Below, in pieces: positions 20,883-32,520 of a stretch of DNA of 64,000 nt (the stretch's first letter is position 1; each line of letters starts with the position of its first letter). The DNA comes from Diphasiastrum complanatum (lineage: Eukaryota; Streptophyta; Lycopodiopsida; Lycopodiales; Lycopodiaceae): assembly GCA_029204225.1 (NCBI GenBank), contig CM055092.1, positions 81,763,464-81,827,463 on the forward strand, in the 5' to 3' direction. The notes under the pieces were generated by a model that made no database searches, was not told the origin of the DNA, and was given only the letters and a program-made list of their open reading frames with translations. The position numbers and the translations under genes were made by a program.

Positions 20883-22037
20883 GCCATTCAACATGGAAAT
20901 CTCCAACTCTTCTTTATCAAACTTACGAGTTTTTGGATGTAAAGCTTATGCACAGATTCCTCATGATCTCAGGAAGAAGCTCAACTTCCAGAGTATCAAA
21001 TGTATTTTCATCGGCTACACTACTTTTTTCGGACCAAGCTTGCAAGTTGCTTGATCCTATCGAGTCAAAGATATTCCCTAGCCGGGATGTCATCTTCATC
21101 GAAGATCAGTTTATCGACCTCAAGGTAAAAGACAAAGCCCATATAGCCGACTTGTCTGACTTGTCGACATATTGAACTTCGAAGTTGCCTAGTCGACAAT
21201 TCCCATCGAAGGTCGTAGCTCGTCTACTTTCAATGAACAACATATCAATGGCGAATTCGAAGATGATGATGGTGCAGTTCAACAACTTCAATATGATGAA
21301 AATGATCAGCTTCCTCTATCACCCAAACAAGAGTTAGCAGACCGCCTATTAGGTATATCGATGAGTCCGCAGCCTATCGTCTTCAGGAGCCGATGACTAT
21401 CGAAGAGGCACTCAGTTAGCCCGATTTCGATCTCTCAAAAGTTGCTATGGATAAAGAGTATTCATCTCTTATCAAGAACCAGACATGGACGATTGTCGAA
21501 TTACCTGCTAGTAGAAACGTAATTGACTGCGAATGGATTTTCAAAATCAAGTACAAAGCAGATGGAAGCATTGGCAGAAGAAAAGCCCGACTTGTTGCCA
21601 GAGGATTTTCCAAAATATACAACGTCGATTACACTAAGACCTTCAGTCCGGTAGTCAAGCATTCTTCTATTCGACTTTTGCTATCTTTTGCCACTACAGC
21701 AGACTTGGAAATACATCAAATGGATGTACAGGCAGCATATCTCATTGCAGTTATTGTAGAAGACATTTACATGGTGCAACCGGAAGGTTATATTATCAAA
21801 GGTAAACACAATCATGTGTGTAAAAACCATAAAGCACTTTATGGCTTGAAGCAATCTGCTCGAGCATGGTTTCAAAGGATCAATACTTTTCTTATTGATC
21901 ACGGCTACACACTAAGCTCTTCATATTCGAATGTTTACCTCAAAAGAATGCAGGAGTATTTTATCATTATCACTGTATACGTAGACAACACATTGGTTTT
22001 CGACAACTGTATCGATTTGATAAAAGAATTTCCGCCT
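20883..22037 (+). pseudogene. Ty1/copia integrase end and reverse transcriptase, 5' half of a split element
   Basis: Begins in the integrase C-terminal segment (SSLSNLRVFGCKAYAQIPHD), then after stops an open frame 21447-22106 carries RT motifs: NVIDCEWIFKIKYKADGS, KARLVARGFSK, QMDVQAAYL and HKALYGLKQSARAWF. The catalytic YVDD is YVDN (21978-21989). At about 22037 the frame runs into inverted expansin sequence. The rest of RT plus RNase H resumes at about 38395 on the same strand, so this element was split by about 16 kb of other DNA. Confidence 0.85.
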
Positions 22038-22203
22038 TTCGAGTATAATGCAATGGGCTGCTACAAACTGCCCGCCTCTTTTACAATTACATTTTATAGA
22101 AAGTAGAGATAGATCAAAAAAATTTATAACACTCGTCTATGTTCTACCAGTAACCGTTAAAAATCATATGTGAAAGTTTATTTGTAATGATATATGTCAT
22201 TCC

Positions 22204-23765
22204 TCAATAGAACTCATTTTCATTGAAGGTTTGACCAAACTGCCAATTTAAAGGGGCAACATTGTGGATAATCAGTATCAAAACAGCCAGTTTCGGAACC
22301 TCTAACTGAAACAACAGATATGTCACCCATGCCACCCACATTACTCACCAGCACGAGATTAAACCAGGGGTTGCCATTGATGGTGAAACGCATACCTCCA
22401 TCCATGTGGCATGGCACTCTACAGGCATCAATCACATATTTCAGTCTTTTGACGTTAAAAGGTCCGTGCTAAAATTTGAAACTTCTAATCTCTAGAAAAA
22501 TCGCCTGTGATGAATATCTTACAGTAATAAAACAAGTGCAACATATGTATGAGCTTGAATGCATGTATCCCAATCATAGCGGATGCTGAAAAGTACTAGT
22601 AGCACTTCTGAATCATTGAAAGCAAATAAATTTGATTCCAAGCTCGAAAAGACCAGAATACCCAAGTGCACAAAGAGGTTACAGTAACTTGCAATTGTGT
22701 TGAATGGTAAGTTAATGGTAGCTTGTGACTGGAATTCTACAATAGCTTATGACAAGAGTCAGTAAACTCAAATGAAATATTCAACATTCGGAAGCTCGCA
22801 CTGTATATCTATGGAGGATAAACCGACCAATGTTTCTAAGATGCTAACTTCGATAGAGAACAAGCACAATGCCTGCATGCCAAAAACTGATTTGAGAGAA
22901 CGCCGGCTGTGACATATCAAAGTGCTCTCGGAGAATGTTGCACCAACCTCCATTGTCATTCGGAAAAGCACAGATGAACACAGATGAATTGTAGGCGTAA
23001 TAAACATAGATGAATTTCCAGGGTTGCACCACCGGGTATTTTTCCAACACTTGATTTCGTAGCATCCACCACAAGCTGCTCCATTCTTAAACAATACCGT
23101 GCCGAGTGCTGCTGTATTTGTACCGTAACCCTGGCTGTAGAGGTTGCCATATCTGCATGCGCCATCTAATCATAGCCGATAGATTACAACGAGAAGTATG
23201 ACTTGCAGAGTGTCATTAAGCAAACTTAAGTTCAAAGTACCGTTGCTGTTAAACAATGTGTGCACTCCTTGCACAGGTAAAGCCAGTGACTTACCCATTG
23301 TGCCTGTTGCGTCACTATTTCCATAAAAGGTGGCATGCGCTTCATTCCAGTGCCTCGGTTCAGATGAATATCGTGCTTGCGAATCTTGGTAATAGCTTTT
23401 AATTAACATCGTCTCCAATTGAGCTGATATTGTCCTGTCACCAAAAGATAAACAGGTAAGCTCCCACATAAATGTGTCACGTATATCGACCGATAAGTTC
23501 TAGTAAGCCGATATAAGAAATGCATGCAGCAGGGAAACCTCTTAAGTCCCTCACTGATAGTACGCTTACCTATTGAAGTGTTGCGTGACTCTTCGATGGT
23601 TTGCGGGCGCCCAAGGCAAGCTACATTCACAATCTTTGCACGTAGATGCATCCACCTGCTTGCACAATACGTATATCAACCCGCTATGGAGGAGTTGCAG
23701 GAGGAGGATGATGGTAATATTGCAGGAAATGAACGCCGTAGTGAATGAGAAAAAGAGAAGAGGAT
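22204..23765 (-). pseudogene. Alpha-expansin pseudogene E1
   Basis: Three-exon expansin in decay. The 5' UTR intron donor lies at about 23569. Exon 1 (to 23295) has lost 18 bp that include the initiator ATG and signal-peptide start. Exon 2 is 22848-23165; about 20 bp of coding sequence are replaced by a filler of cagatgaa units (22970-22991), which shifts the frame, and the second donor is TT instead of GT (as in E4). Exon 3 (22204-22418) has about 115 bp replaced by a short filler containing ggataatcagtatc (22266-22279). The 5' end is cut at 23765 and joined to E2's truncated exon 3. Confidence 0.9.
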
Positions 23766-23766
23766 C

Positions 23767-25190
23767 ACGAGATTAAACCAGGGGTTGCCATTGATGGTGA
23801 AATGCATACCTCCATCCATGTGGCATGGCACTCTACAGGCATCATCAATCACATATTTCAGTCTTTTGACGTTAAAAGGTCTGTGCTAAAATTTGAAACT
23901 TCAAATCTCTAGAAAAATCGCCTTTGACGAATATCTTACAGGAATAAAACAAGTGCAACATATGTATGAGCTTGAATGCATGTATCCCAATCATAGCGGA
24001 TGCTGAAAAGTACTAGTAGCACTTCTGAATCATTGAAAGCAAATAAATTTGATTCCAAGCTCGAAAAGACCAGAATACCCAAGTGCACAAAGAGGTTACA
24101 GTAACTTGCAATTGTGTTGAATGGTAAGTTAATGGTAGCTTGTGACTGGAATTCTACAATAGCTTATGACAAAAGTCAGTAAACTCAAATGAAATATGCA
24201 ACATTCGGAAGCTCGCACTGTTTATCTATGGAGGGTAGACCGACCAATGTTTCTAAGATGCTACCTTCGATAGAGCACAAGCACAATGCCTGCAAGCCAA
24301 AAACTGATTTGAGAGAACGCCGGCTGTGACATATCAAAGTGCTCTCGGGGAATGTTGCACCAACCTCCACTGTCATTCGGAAAAGCGTCGTTTGGAGGGC
24401 ATAACTTTGTAGGCGTAATAAACACAGATGGATTTCCAGGGTTGCACCACTGGGTATCGTTCCAACACTTGATTTCGTAGCATCCACCACAAGCTGCGCC
24501 ATTCTTAAACAATACCGTGCCGAGTGCTGCTGTATTTGTACCGTAACCCTGGCTGTAGAGGTTGCCATATCTGCATGCGCCATCTAATCACAGCCGATAG
24601 ATTATAACGAGAAGTATGACTTGCAGAGTGTCATTAAGCAAACTTAAGTTCAAAGTACCGTTGCTGTTAAACAATGTGTGCAGTCCTTGCACAGGTAAAG
24701 CCAGTGACTTACCCATTGTGCCTGTTGCGTCACTATTTCCATAAAAGGTAGCATGCGCTTCATTCCAGTGCCTTGGTTCAGATGAATATCGTGCTTGCGA
24801 ATCTTGGTAGTAGCTTTTAATTAACATCGTCTCCAATTGAGCTGATATTGTCCTGTCACCAAAAGATACACAGGTAAGCTCCCACAGAAATGTGTCACGT
24901 ATATCGACCGATAAGTTCTAGTAAACCGATATAAGAAATGCATGCAGCAGGGAAACCTCTTAAGTTCCTCACTGATAGTACGCTTACCTATTGAAGTGTT
25001 GCGTGACTCTTCGATGGTTTGCGGGCGCCCAAGGCAAGCTACATTCACAATCTTTGCACGTAGATGCGTCCACCTGCTTGCGCAATACGTATATCAACCC
25101 GCTATGGAGGGTGCTCTCGAGAGAAGAGTTGCATGAGGAGGATGATGGTAATATTGCAGGAAGTGAACGCCGTAGTGAATGAGAAAAAGA
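23767..25190 (-). pseudogene. Alpha-expansin pseudogene E2
   Basis: Tandem neighbour of E1, same strand. Exon 1 (24723 to about 24838) carries the same 18-bp loss of the start codon. Exon 2 (24265-24583, 319 bp) is fully open with [20 protein letters not shown] and [17 protein letters not shown], and its donor is normal (GT). Exon 3 is truncated to its first 66 bp (23767-23832) at the junction with E1's promoter; cacga is common to both parents there. A 5' UTR intron donor is present at 24987. Without a start and without the C-terminal cellulose-binding-like domain it cannot make expansin. Confidence 0.9.
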
Positions 25191-25200
25191 GAAGAAGATC

Positions 25201-25952
25201 ACTCTTATGATTTTCTTCAATTTAGGGCTGATACTGATTATCCGGACATACGACGGGTGAAATGGCGCCAAATAAATAATTCAAAATTTTCAGCAACTAA
25301 ACTTTTCAGTATGGTTTTTTTATTTGTTTTGTGTTTGCTCAAACAAAGGGATGGCACGCACTCCGATTCCTTAAAGGCTTAAATTATAAAGTGTTATGCT
25401 CATTTGATGTGGTTCATGACCTACATGTCATGTTGTATTTAGGTGCAAATTTTAAACCCTCATTATCATTGATGCACTGAAATGAAAGTTAACGACAAGA
25501 AGCACTGCATATGTGTTGAGGAAAAGGGGATGGAGATGGGAGGCAAAGGAGATACAAGCCTCCAACATGAAGGTGAACCTCTTCTTAGAGATGTTGGTCA
25601 TCAAGACGAGAGTCACTACTTAATGTGTGGCTATCATTGAAATCAGAGGGGAAAATGTGCAAGGACGGATGAATCTAAATGTGGTTCATGGAGGGGGCGG
25701 GTGTGAATGCACACACAAAGCTGGAAAACTAGTAATTGTACACTAAGAAACTCTAGGAAGGTGGCATGTATAAATTTTTTTTTCCTACAGGCTTGTGAAT
25801 TACACTTCTAAATTCTAATAAAATGCTTTGACATGATAAAGACAAATGACCTTAAATAGAGATGATTAAGGACCACAAATGAGTATAGAGGCTCTTAATT
25901 TGATTGCAATGACATGGATAAGAGCAACAGCCAAGTTGCTGGTGGAAAAGCT
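25201..25952. repeat. Tandem duplication unit 1 (expansin upstream region)
   Basis: Starts actcttatgattttc, contains the expansin-type upstream sequence with ggcgccaaat, and runs to ggtggaaaagct. It is repeated with a 760-bp offset at 25961-26712. The first 350 bp recur, inverted, upstream of E4 (about 34399-34760). Eight bases (ggtggacc) lie at the junction. Small frames in both units are reading upstream sequence and are not genes. Confidence 0.9.
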
Positions 25953-25960
25953 GGTGGACC

Positions 25961-26712
25961 ACTCTTATAATTTTCTTCAATTTAGGGCTGATACTGATTA
26001 TCCGGACATACGACGGGTGAAATGGCGCCAAATAAATAATTCAAAATTTTCAGCAACTAAACTTTTCAGTATGGTTTTGTTATTTGTTTTGCGTTTGCTC
26101 AAACAAAAGGACGGCACGCACTCCGATTCCTTAAAGGCTTAAATTTAAAAGTGTTGTGCTCATTTGATGTGGTTCATGACCTACATGTCATGTTGTATTT
26201 AGGTGCAAATTCTAAACCCTCATTATCATTGATGCACTGAAATGAAAGTTAACGACAAGAAGCACTGCATATGTGTTGAGGAAAAGGGGATGGAGATGGG
26301 AGGCAAAGGAGATACAAGCCTCCAACATGAAGGTGAACCTCTTCTTAGAGATGTTGGTCATCAAGACGAGAGTCACTACTTAATGTGTGGCTATCATTGA
26401 AATCAGAGGGGAAAATGTGCAAGGACGGATGAATCTAAATGTGGTTCATGGAGGGGGCGGGTGTGAATGCACACACAAAGCTGGAAAACTAGTAATTGTA
26501 CACTAAGAAACTCTAGGAAGGTGGCATGTATAAATTTTTTTTTCCTACAGGCTTGTGAATTACACTTCTAAATTCTAATAAAATGCTTTGACATGATAAA
26601 GACAAATGACCTTAAATAGAGATGATTAAGGACCACAAATGAGTATAGAGGCTCTTAATTTGATTGCAATGACATGGATAAGAGCAACAACCAAGTTGCT
26701 GGTGGAAAAGCT
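25961..26712. repeat. Tandem duplication unit 2
   Basis: Second copy of the 760-bp unit, with only scattered substitutions. It continues into unique sequence at 26713. Confidence 0.9.
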
Positions 26713-26862
26713 ACTCCACAGGTAGGGAAGAAAATGAATGAGGTGTCTTGGTTGGATGACAAGTCTTTGATACTCTTTTGCATGAATCTACAACAATTAA
26801 AAGTGCTAGGAGAGAATGCATTAATTGAATTAGAAACCTCATTGACAATCTTTTTTATATGA
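26674..26862 (+). CDS. Short hypothetical ORF
   Basis: 62 codons beginning MDKSNNQVAGG and containing VSWLDDKSLILFCMNL, with a faint similarity to the start of plant Myb/SANT-like domains associated with transposon proteins. The first part also occurs in tandem unit 1 but is cut there. Followed by AT-rich sequence. Probably a transposon fragment rather than a gene. Confidence 0.2.
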   Translation: MDKSNNQVAGGKATPQVGKKMNEVSWLDDKSLILFCMNLQQLKVLGENALIELETSLTIFFI

Positions 26863-27124
26863 CCATTTCCATTTTAAATGAATAACATAAATTTAAAAAA
26901 ATGTGGATAATTGTACCACATGATTTTTGACACAAAAAAAGGATTGGTTAGCCAAAAAAGCCACATGAAATCAACCTTCAAACATCACATTTGTCTTGCT
27001 AGAATTCGAAAGAAGCTATTGCCTTCTTTACAATAATCTCTTCCCTCTTAGATAATATCCATGGCGCCTTTGGAAGCACAATTCTAATCATTCGTGCCCA
27101 TAAGCATGCCATTCTCTAAATTTC

Positions 27125-27420
27125 TCATTAGGCGTCCCTAAACCATAAACCCCAAATCCCTTATCCGAAATCCTAAATGCCAATTACCACAATCCTTACC
27201 CTACATACTAAACCCCAAACTATTGACTCTAAATCCCAAGCCCTAACCCTTAGCAAAAACCCTAACCGCTAATTACCACAATCCTTACCCTACATGCTAA
27301 ACCCCAAACTATTGACTCTAAATCCCAAACTTTTCTTAGATCCCTTATCCTAGATCCCTAGAACACTTATCCTCGATCCTAAACCCCAAACCTCTTATCC
27401 TAAATGCTCAACTCAATACC
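27125..27420. repeat. Degenerate telomere-like (CCCTAAA-like) sequence
   Basis: A run of related phrases such as ctaaaccccaaac, aaatcccaagccctaaccc and aaaaccctaacc, with two longer near-repeats (aattaccacaatccttaccc... at about 27181 and 27272). Plant telomeres are (CCCTAAA)n; this is a diverged interstitial block. Confidence 0.6.
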
Positions 27421-27448
27421 CCAAACTCCATACCTTAGAAGAAAAGAT

Positions 27449-27454
<6 letters not shown>

Positions 27455-27496
<42 letters not shown>
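27455..27496. repeat. (GA)n microsatellite
   Basis: Uninterrupted GA repeat of about 20 units, directly after the telomere-like block. A shorter GA run lies near 27597-27611. Confidence 0.95.
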
Positions 27497-27499
<3 letters not shown>

Positions 27500-27789
27500 T
27501 TAATTGTTAAAATATAGAGATTTAAATGTCAGAATGATGAATGTGAGATTAATGAAAGAATCATGATTGCAGTAAGGAATGATGTTAGAATGTGTGTGAG
27601 AGAGAGAGAGATAGTATGTGTTATTTTAGAATTGTGTGTAGGTGGCAAAGCATGAAAGATTTGAATAGTCATTAAATTTCCCATTCTAGAAAGGTGTATA
27701 GCCATTAGTTTTCTTCCATTAAAGACAAGGTTTTAATATAGGAAGATAAACTATTCATGGTGAGATATAGTGTTGACACAAGTTCCTTA

Positions 27790-28930
27790 GAAGTGTTTAA
27801 ACTCACTAAAATTCTAGTGTAAAGAGAACCAAGAGGTGCCTCTACTCGATATACAGAACTCTGACCAGGAGTTGCATATCCAGTACCAGATCATGTTCTT
27901 AAAAATCTAAATAAAACCATCAAAGATATAGGAAGACCCAAGAATTGAGTATGATAGAAAAAGTTGTTCTAGAACTCTAAAAGAGAACAAGATACTTAAA
28001 AAACTAGCAGTTGATATCTTTGTCTGAATTATGCTTCTGTTGATAAAAGCAGTAAGCGTTGATAGCAAAACTCTAAATGAACTCTAAAGAACTAAGCTAT
28101 AATGCTCAAGAGTGTTAAAGCTTGAAAGCTTGATAGACCTGCTACAAATAACTTCAGTGCTTGCTTCAATTGAAATCAAACTGATATACATATGAATAGC
28201 TATTTATACTAAGCAAATTCAACAATGTCCAATGGTAGGACAACTAACTAGGTCGTAGATCATAATGGCCAATGGGCTGTAGTGAGTTGGCATACATCTA
28301 GTTAGTACTTCTTGGAAATTTACTTGCTATAGGGTTAGGGCAATTCTTTTGCTTCAAAACCAGTGGATCAATTAACTGTCATTCATCGACATGACCAAAG
28401 TGCCCCAAGTCTTTGAAGTAGCCAAAGTGGCCGAACTAACTGAAGTAGACGAAGTCCCTTCGATAGGAATAGTCGACGTTGGTACTAGAAAGTTTGACTA
28501 TATGAGCTTTTCCCTTACCTTTAATGTCGATAAACTAATCTTCGATGAAGACGATATCCGGCTAGTAAATTTCTTCAACTCGACAGGATCATACAACTTA
28601 TAAGCTTGATCTGAAGTAGTGGAGCTGATGAAAATGATTCCGTACTCTGGAAGGCGAGCTTCTCCTTGAGATCATGCAATATTTGTGCATAAGTGATACA
28701 TCCAAAAGCTCGTAAGTTCGATAAAGAAGATTTGGAGCTTGTCCAAACTTCAAATGGTGTTTTGTCTGAGAGGACTTTAATAGGACATCTGCTCTGAATG
28801 TAAGCTGCAGTTGAAACTGCTTTAGCCCAGAAGGACTTCAAAAGTGTCACACGTGCTAGCACGCACTTTGTCGATTCGACTAAGATTCTATGTATGTTAT
28901 TTGGATCGAGACTAATTCTAGACATGATTA
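27790..28930 (-). pseudogene. Ty1/copia fragment: integrase end plus LTR (inverted)
   Basis: On the minus strand, 28925-28580 encodes SFWAKAVSTAAYIQSRCPIK and SSLSNLRAFGCITYAQILHD, the integrase C-terminal segment of the same copia family as 20883-21170. About 28340-27790 matches the LTR at 39400-40361, including a TATA box (28198-28211 region). RT and RNase H are missing, so this is an internally deleted copy. Confidence 0.75.
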
Positions 28931-29289
28931 CATCTAATTTTCAAAAAACATCCATCACAATCGCCTTAATCTAACAATTGGAATGCTAACTTCATTTAAA
29001 TTATAAGTTCAATGTATATGGTATTTCAAGAACCATATTTAATTTGAATTTAAAATTATATCGGGTGCTCATAGTTATTTGAAAAATCATCAATAAATTT
29101 TAAAAACTAAATTGTGGTCACTCATTGATCAAATTTGTCTTGTTTGACTTATAGTTGTATTAAAATGAGATTTGCACTCGAGAAAATCCCATTTCAACAA
29201 TTAGTGACTTTTTTTTGTTTTTCACGTACGGATCTTTTGGTACCATACGTAGAAAATAGTCCAAAACAAATTAAAAAGTCTAAAATTAA

Positions 29290-29945
29290 TTGAGACAGTG
29301 TTGTTTAGATGTCCTATCGAGATCGTAAGTGATCGTGGAACACATTTTGTGAATGAAACAATAAAGTGGCTTATACATCAGTTTACTACTCCATATTATC
29401 CAAGGGATAATGGTCAAGCTGAATCTTCCAACAAGATTCTCTGCAACATTATGACAAAAATGGTGGAAGCAAGTTCGTTCTGATTGGAAACAAAAATTAC
29501 ATGCAGCGTTATGGCTATTTCAACTTGTCTATTGTCAAGATGCAGTTATGCCAATTGAATTCCTAATACCATCCTTACACATAGCAGCAACAGACCGGTT
29601 GGATAATGCAAAATTCTTATAAATGTGTCATGAGGCTTTACAGAAACTTTGTGAAACCAGATTGATGGCAGTTCATGCATTAGCAGTAGAGAAAGCCCCT
29701 CGCAAGGCATGGCACAATTGCCGATTACACAAAAAAGATCTGAAGGAAGGAGATATAGCACTAATATACAAGACAAAACCAATCAAAGGCAAATTGAAGT
29801 TCACAGGTTAAAGAACGTATAAGGTGAAAGAAATATTAAACTATGGAGCATTAGAACATTTGGATGGAAAAAGATTTGACACTTTGGTGAATGGCAGCCA
29901 ATTACACAAGTTTTGGCAGCCAGATCAGCCAGTTCAAACCGAATG
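29290..29945 (+). pseudogene. Ty3/gypsy integrase fragment
   Basis: CPIEIVSDRGTHFVNETIKW and TTPYYPRDNGQAESSNKIL carry the second Asp and the Glu of the integrase D-D-E core. The C-terminal part follows (HKKDLKEGDIALIYKTKP, then LVNGSQLHKFW). Several stops. A different gypsy lineage from the 5671 remnant, judging by residues. Confidence 0.8.
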
Positions 29946-30289
29946 ATCCAACACCTTATCAGTTTTACAATTTTTTGTTTTCACCACTTGATTGAATTTT
30001 TTTTCTTTTGAAAAAAGACAGTTAAAAAAATAAATAAATAAATAAACAATAAAAAGAAAAAAAAAAAAGAATGATGAGCAAAAGCCAAAAAAGTCATCAT
30101 AGTGGAAAAAGTTGAAGGAAAGTATTTTTAGAAGTTAATTTTTGATGAAAAATAACTTAGAAAATTACTTTTTGGGCCATATTTTTTACATATAGTCTTA
30201 GAAACCTTCGTCGAGATTCTTTTCCAGAGTTACTACCTAATTTGTCCTTGGGGAAATGCTCAGCACCTTATCAATTTGAGAACCTTCAT

Positions 30290-32400
30290 TGAGCATCTTA
30301 CAACCTTTATTAACCTTCGCCGACCTGCCAGATGGATTCAGAATGTCCAAATTAGGTTGGACATACGTTCAGATCTTGGCGAAAGATGAACCTTTGCCAT
30401 ATCTTGAAAACCTTCACCGGTTCAGTACAGTCTCTCAGAAACGTTTGCCGAGATTTTTACAACCTATTTTTATAGTACTGAACATGCCTTCAAATTTTTG
30501 TCCAAAACAGAGAAGCCAAACTAGTACATTGTCTAATGGACCCTCCAAATTAGCCTATAAAAGGGCAAAATTCGATTTCATTTCTCACTTGTGCTAGCAG
30601 AGCTCTTGAAAAAAAATTCAGCAACCAAAACTTTCTGAACTTTCGACACTACTTTTTTATACACTCTTGCGCCATTTTCTTTCAGTTTCCTGCTTTTTCT
30701 CATCATGTCTTCTACTGATACCAGTAAGTCTCCTCATTATGTCATTTATCGTGGCGTTCCGACCAAGATGGACGTCATGATACTCCCTAGCACAAGCATG
30801 GTGGCTCAATGGATGAACCTTGCTGAACCTTTGCTCATGGCAATGGGGATCCATGAGTGCGCCTTTTCTAGAAGAATCAATTTGGATTTTATAACCATGG
30901 CTTTTAGCACCTGGACTGAGGGTAAGTCCAAGTTTTATATCACCTAACAGACTGCTACCCACAAGGTGCACGTGACTGAGGCTGCCCTTACAGCCATAGG
31001 CATAAATTTTGGCAAACAACCCTTGCCAAATCATAAGCACACCAAGAGTGTCATAAAACATTTTATTGATACCACTGATGAATTATACTGAATTATACTG
31101 GACCAATGATGACTACGTAATTGAATCCATCTGAGAGCCTATCATTCGTGATGTCGCCCAGCTTCTGACAACTTCCTGATGGTTGGCAACCTCTTAAAGG
31201 AACACATTTTTTCTCAGATCCTGCATCGCATTGTAGAGTCCAACTACAAGTTAGGATCCAGATCATTAGAGCCTTATAACTAGTACAAAATGGTATTTGG
31301 AGAATTGAAGAGAGCCATCAAGGAAAATTCGAAACAACAATTTGTGGCTGGTCCTCTTCAACCCCTCCCTTGTTGTTTCGTATTTAGAAAACAAAGCCCA
31401 TGGGTTCTATGCTGATGTCGTGTTGTCTGTGTATGAAGACACACCTGCCGAGTCTTCACATCAGGCCTCAATTTCTCATAGTCGTCGGCGTGTGCACAAC
31501 AACGAAGTCATCATTCCTAACTCGCCCCCTCTACGTCACGTCGCTGTACTAGGCACAAGGTCAGTCTGTGACCATTGGAGATACCATCCAGTCACAATTG
31601 CCTAAGTCACCTAATCCCCACAAAAGCAAGCAATATCACCAAACGCCCAAGCTTTCATGGACATGTTCGACAATTCCAATCTCTTAGGGCGAGATGAAAT
31701 TTTTGATATGCCCAAGAGCCTAGGGCCCTTAAAAATCCTTTGGAACAAGATTTGAACAGTTCCATGATAGTTCTACAATTTTTTCTTCATCATTTTAGAT
31801 AGATCAGCAAGATCAAGCCGAAGTAGCACTAGATACCATCAAGGTCGACCATGCGGTTATATCTCGAAAGCAGTTAGATGCCATGGTGTCTGATGGATAT
31901 GGTGCAGATATCTTCGAAGAAGAAGAACCGGCATGACATCAACGCCAAACAAGCACATTCCCTGCAAGTGCTGCTCTGGTGATGCATTGGGTTTAGTCTC
32001 AAACCTTGCGCGAGTGATCTAGACCATGTTGGACAAGAAAAAAAGTATGGAAACATGCATATCTGAACTAGGTCCATAAAATACCTTGATAAGTCAAAAA
32101 GTGATATAGTTGAACGATGAGTTCAAGATTGCCAAGCAACATGAGGCAAAGTTTGAGGCCGCCCTGAAGAACGCACAACAAACAGTTGAGCGCCTTGAAG
32201 GATATATGACAACCCGTCAAAATTCCTTGACAACAGCCCAAGACCAAGTGGACAAAGCCATCCAAGATGCTAAACAACATGTGTTGCTGCTCGCTGGTCA
32301 ATTGGATATGACTGAGCTTGAACGAGAGCACCTTCAAGATGAATTGGATGCGACCACCCTTGAACACGACACTTACCTCTAGACACAAGTACTAGATTGT
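30290..32400 (+). pseudogene. Decayed unidentified retroelement ORF with coiled coil
   Basis: A series of broken frames on the plus strand after a gypsy integrase fragment: 30289-30597, 30705-30947 (followed, past one stop, by HKVHVTEAALTAIGINFGKQ) and 32110-32382, whose 90 residues are strongly heptad-like (LKNAQQTVERLEGYMTTRQN). The arrangement resembles the extra ORF found near some plant gypsy elements, but I cannot name it. It is not open. Confidence 0.4.
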
Positions 32401-32520
32401 CCAGTCTCACCGGATGAGATCCGATACTTGTTCAGGAAAGTTGAAACTGTGAAGTTTTTAGCACGTGTCTCATGTTCAAGATGTCACAAGTACATATATT
32501 AGATAACTCTTCTCTCTACT

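Noticed and set aside
27125-27496. Possible functional telomere or centromere sequence
   Set aside because: Repeats are too degenerate and short, and are surrounded by transposon fragments on both sides.
28391-28603. 70-codon plus-strand frame with Val/Glu-rich start
   Set aside because: Antisense to the copia integrase fragment on the minus strand.
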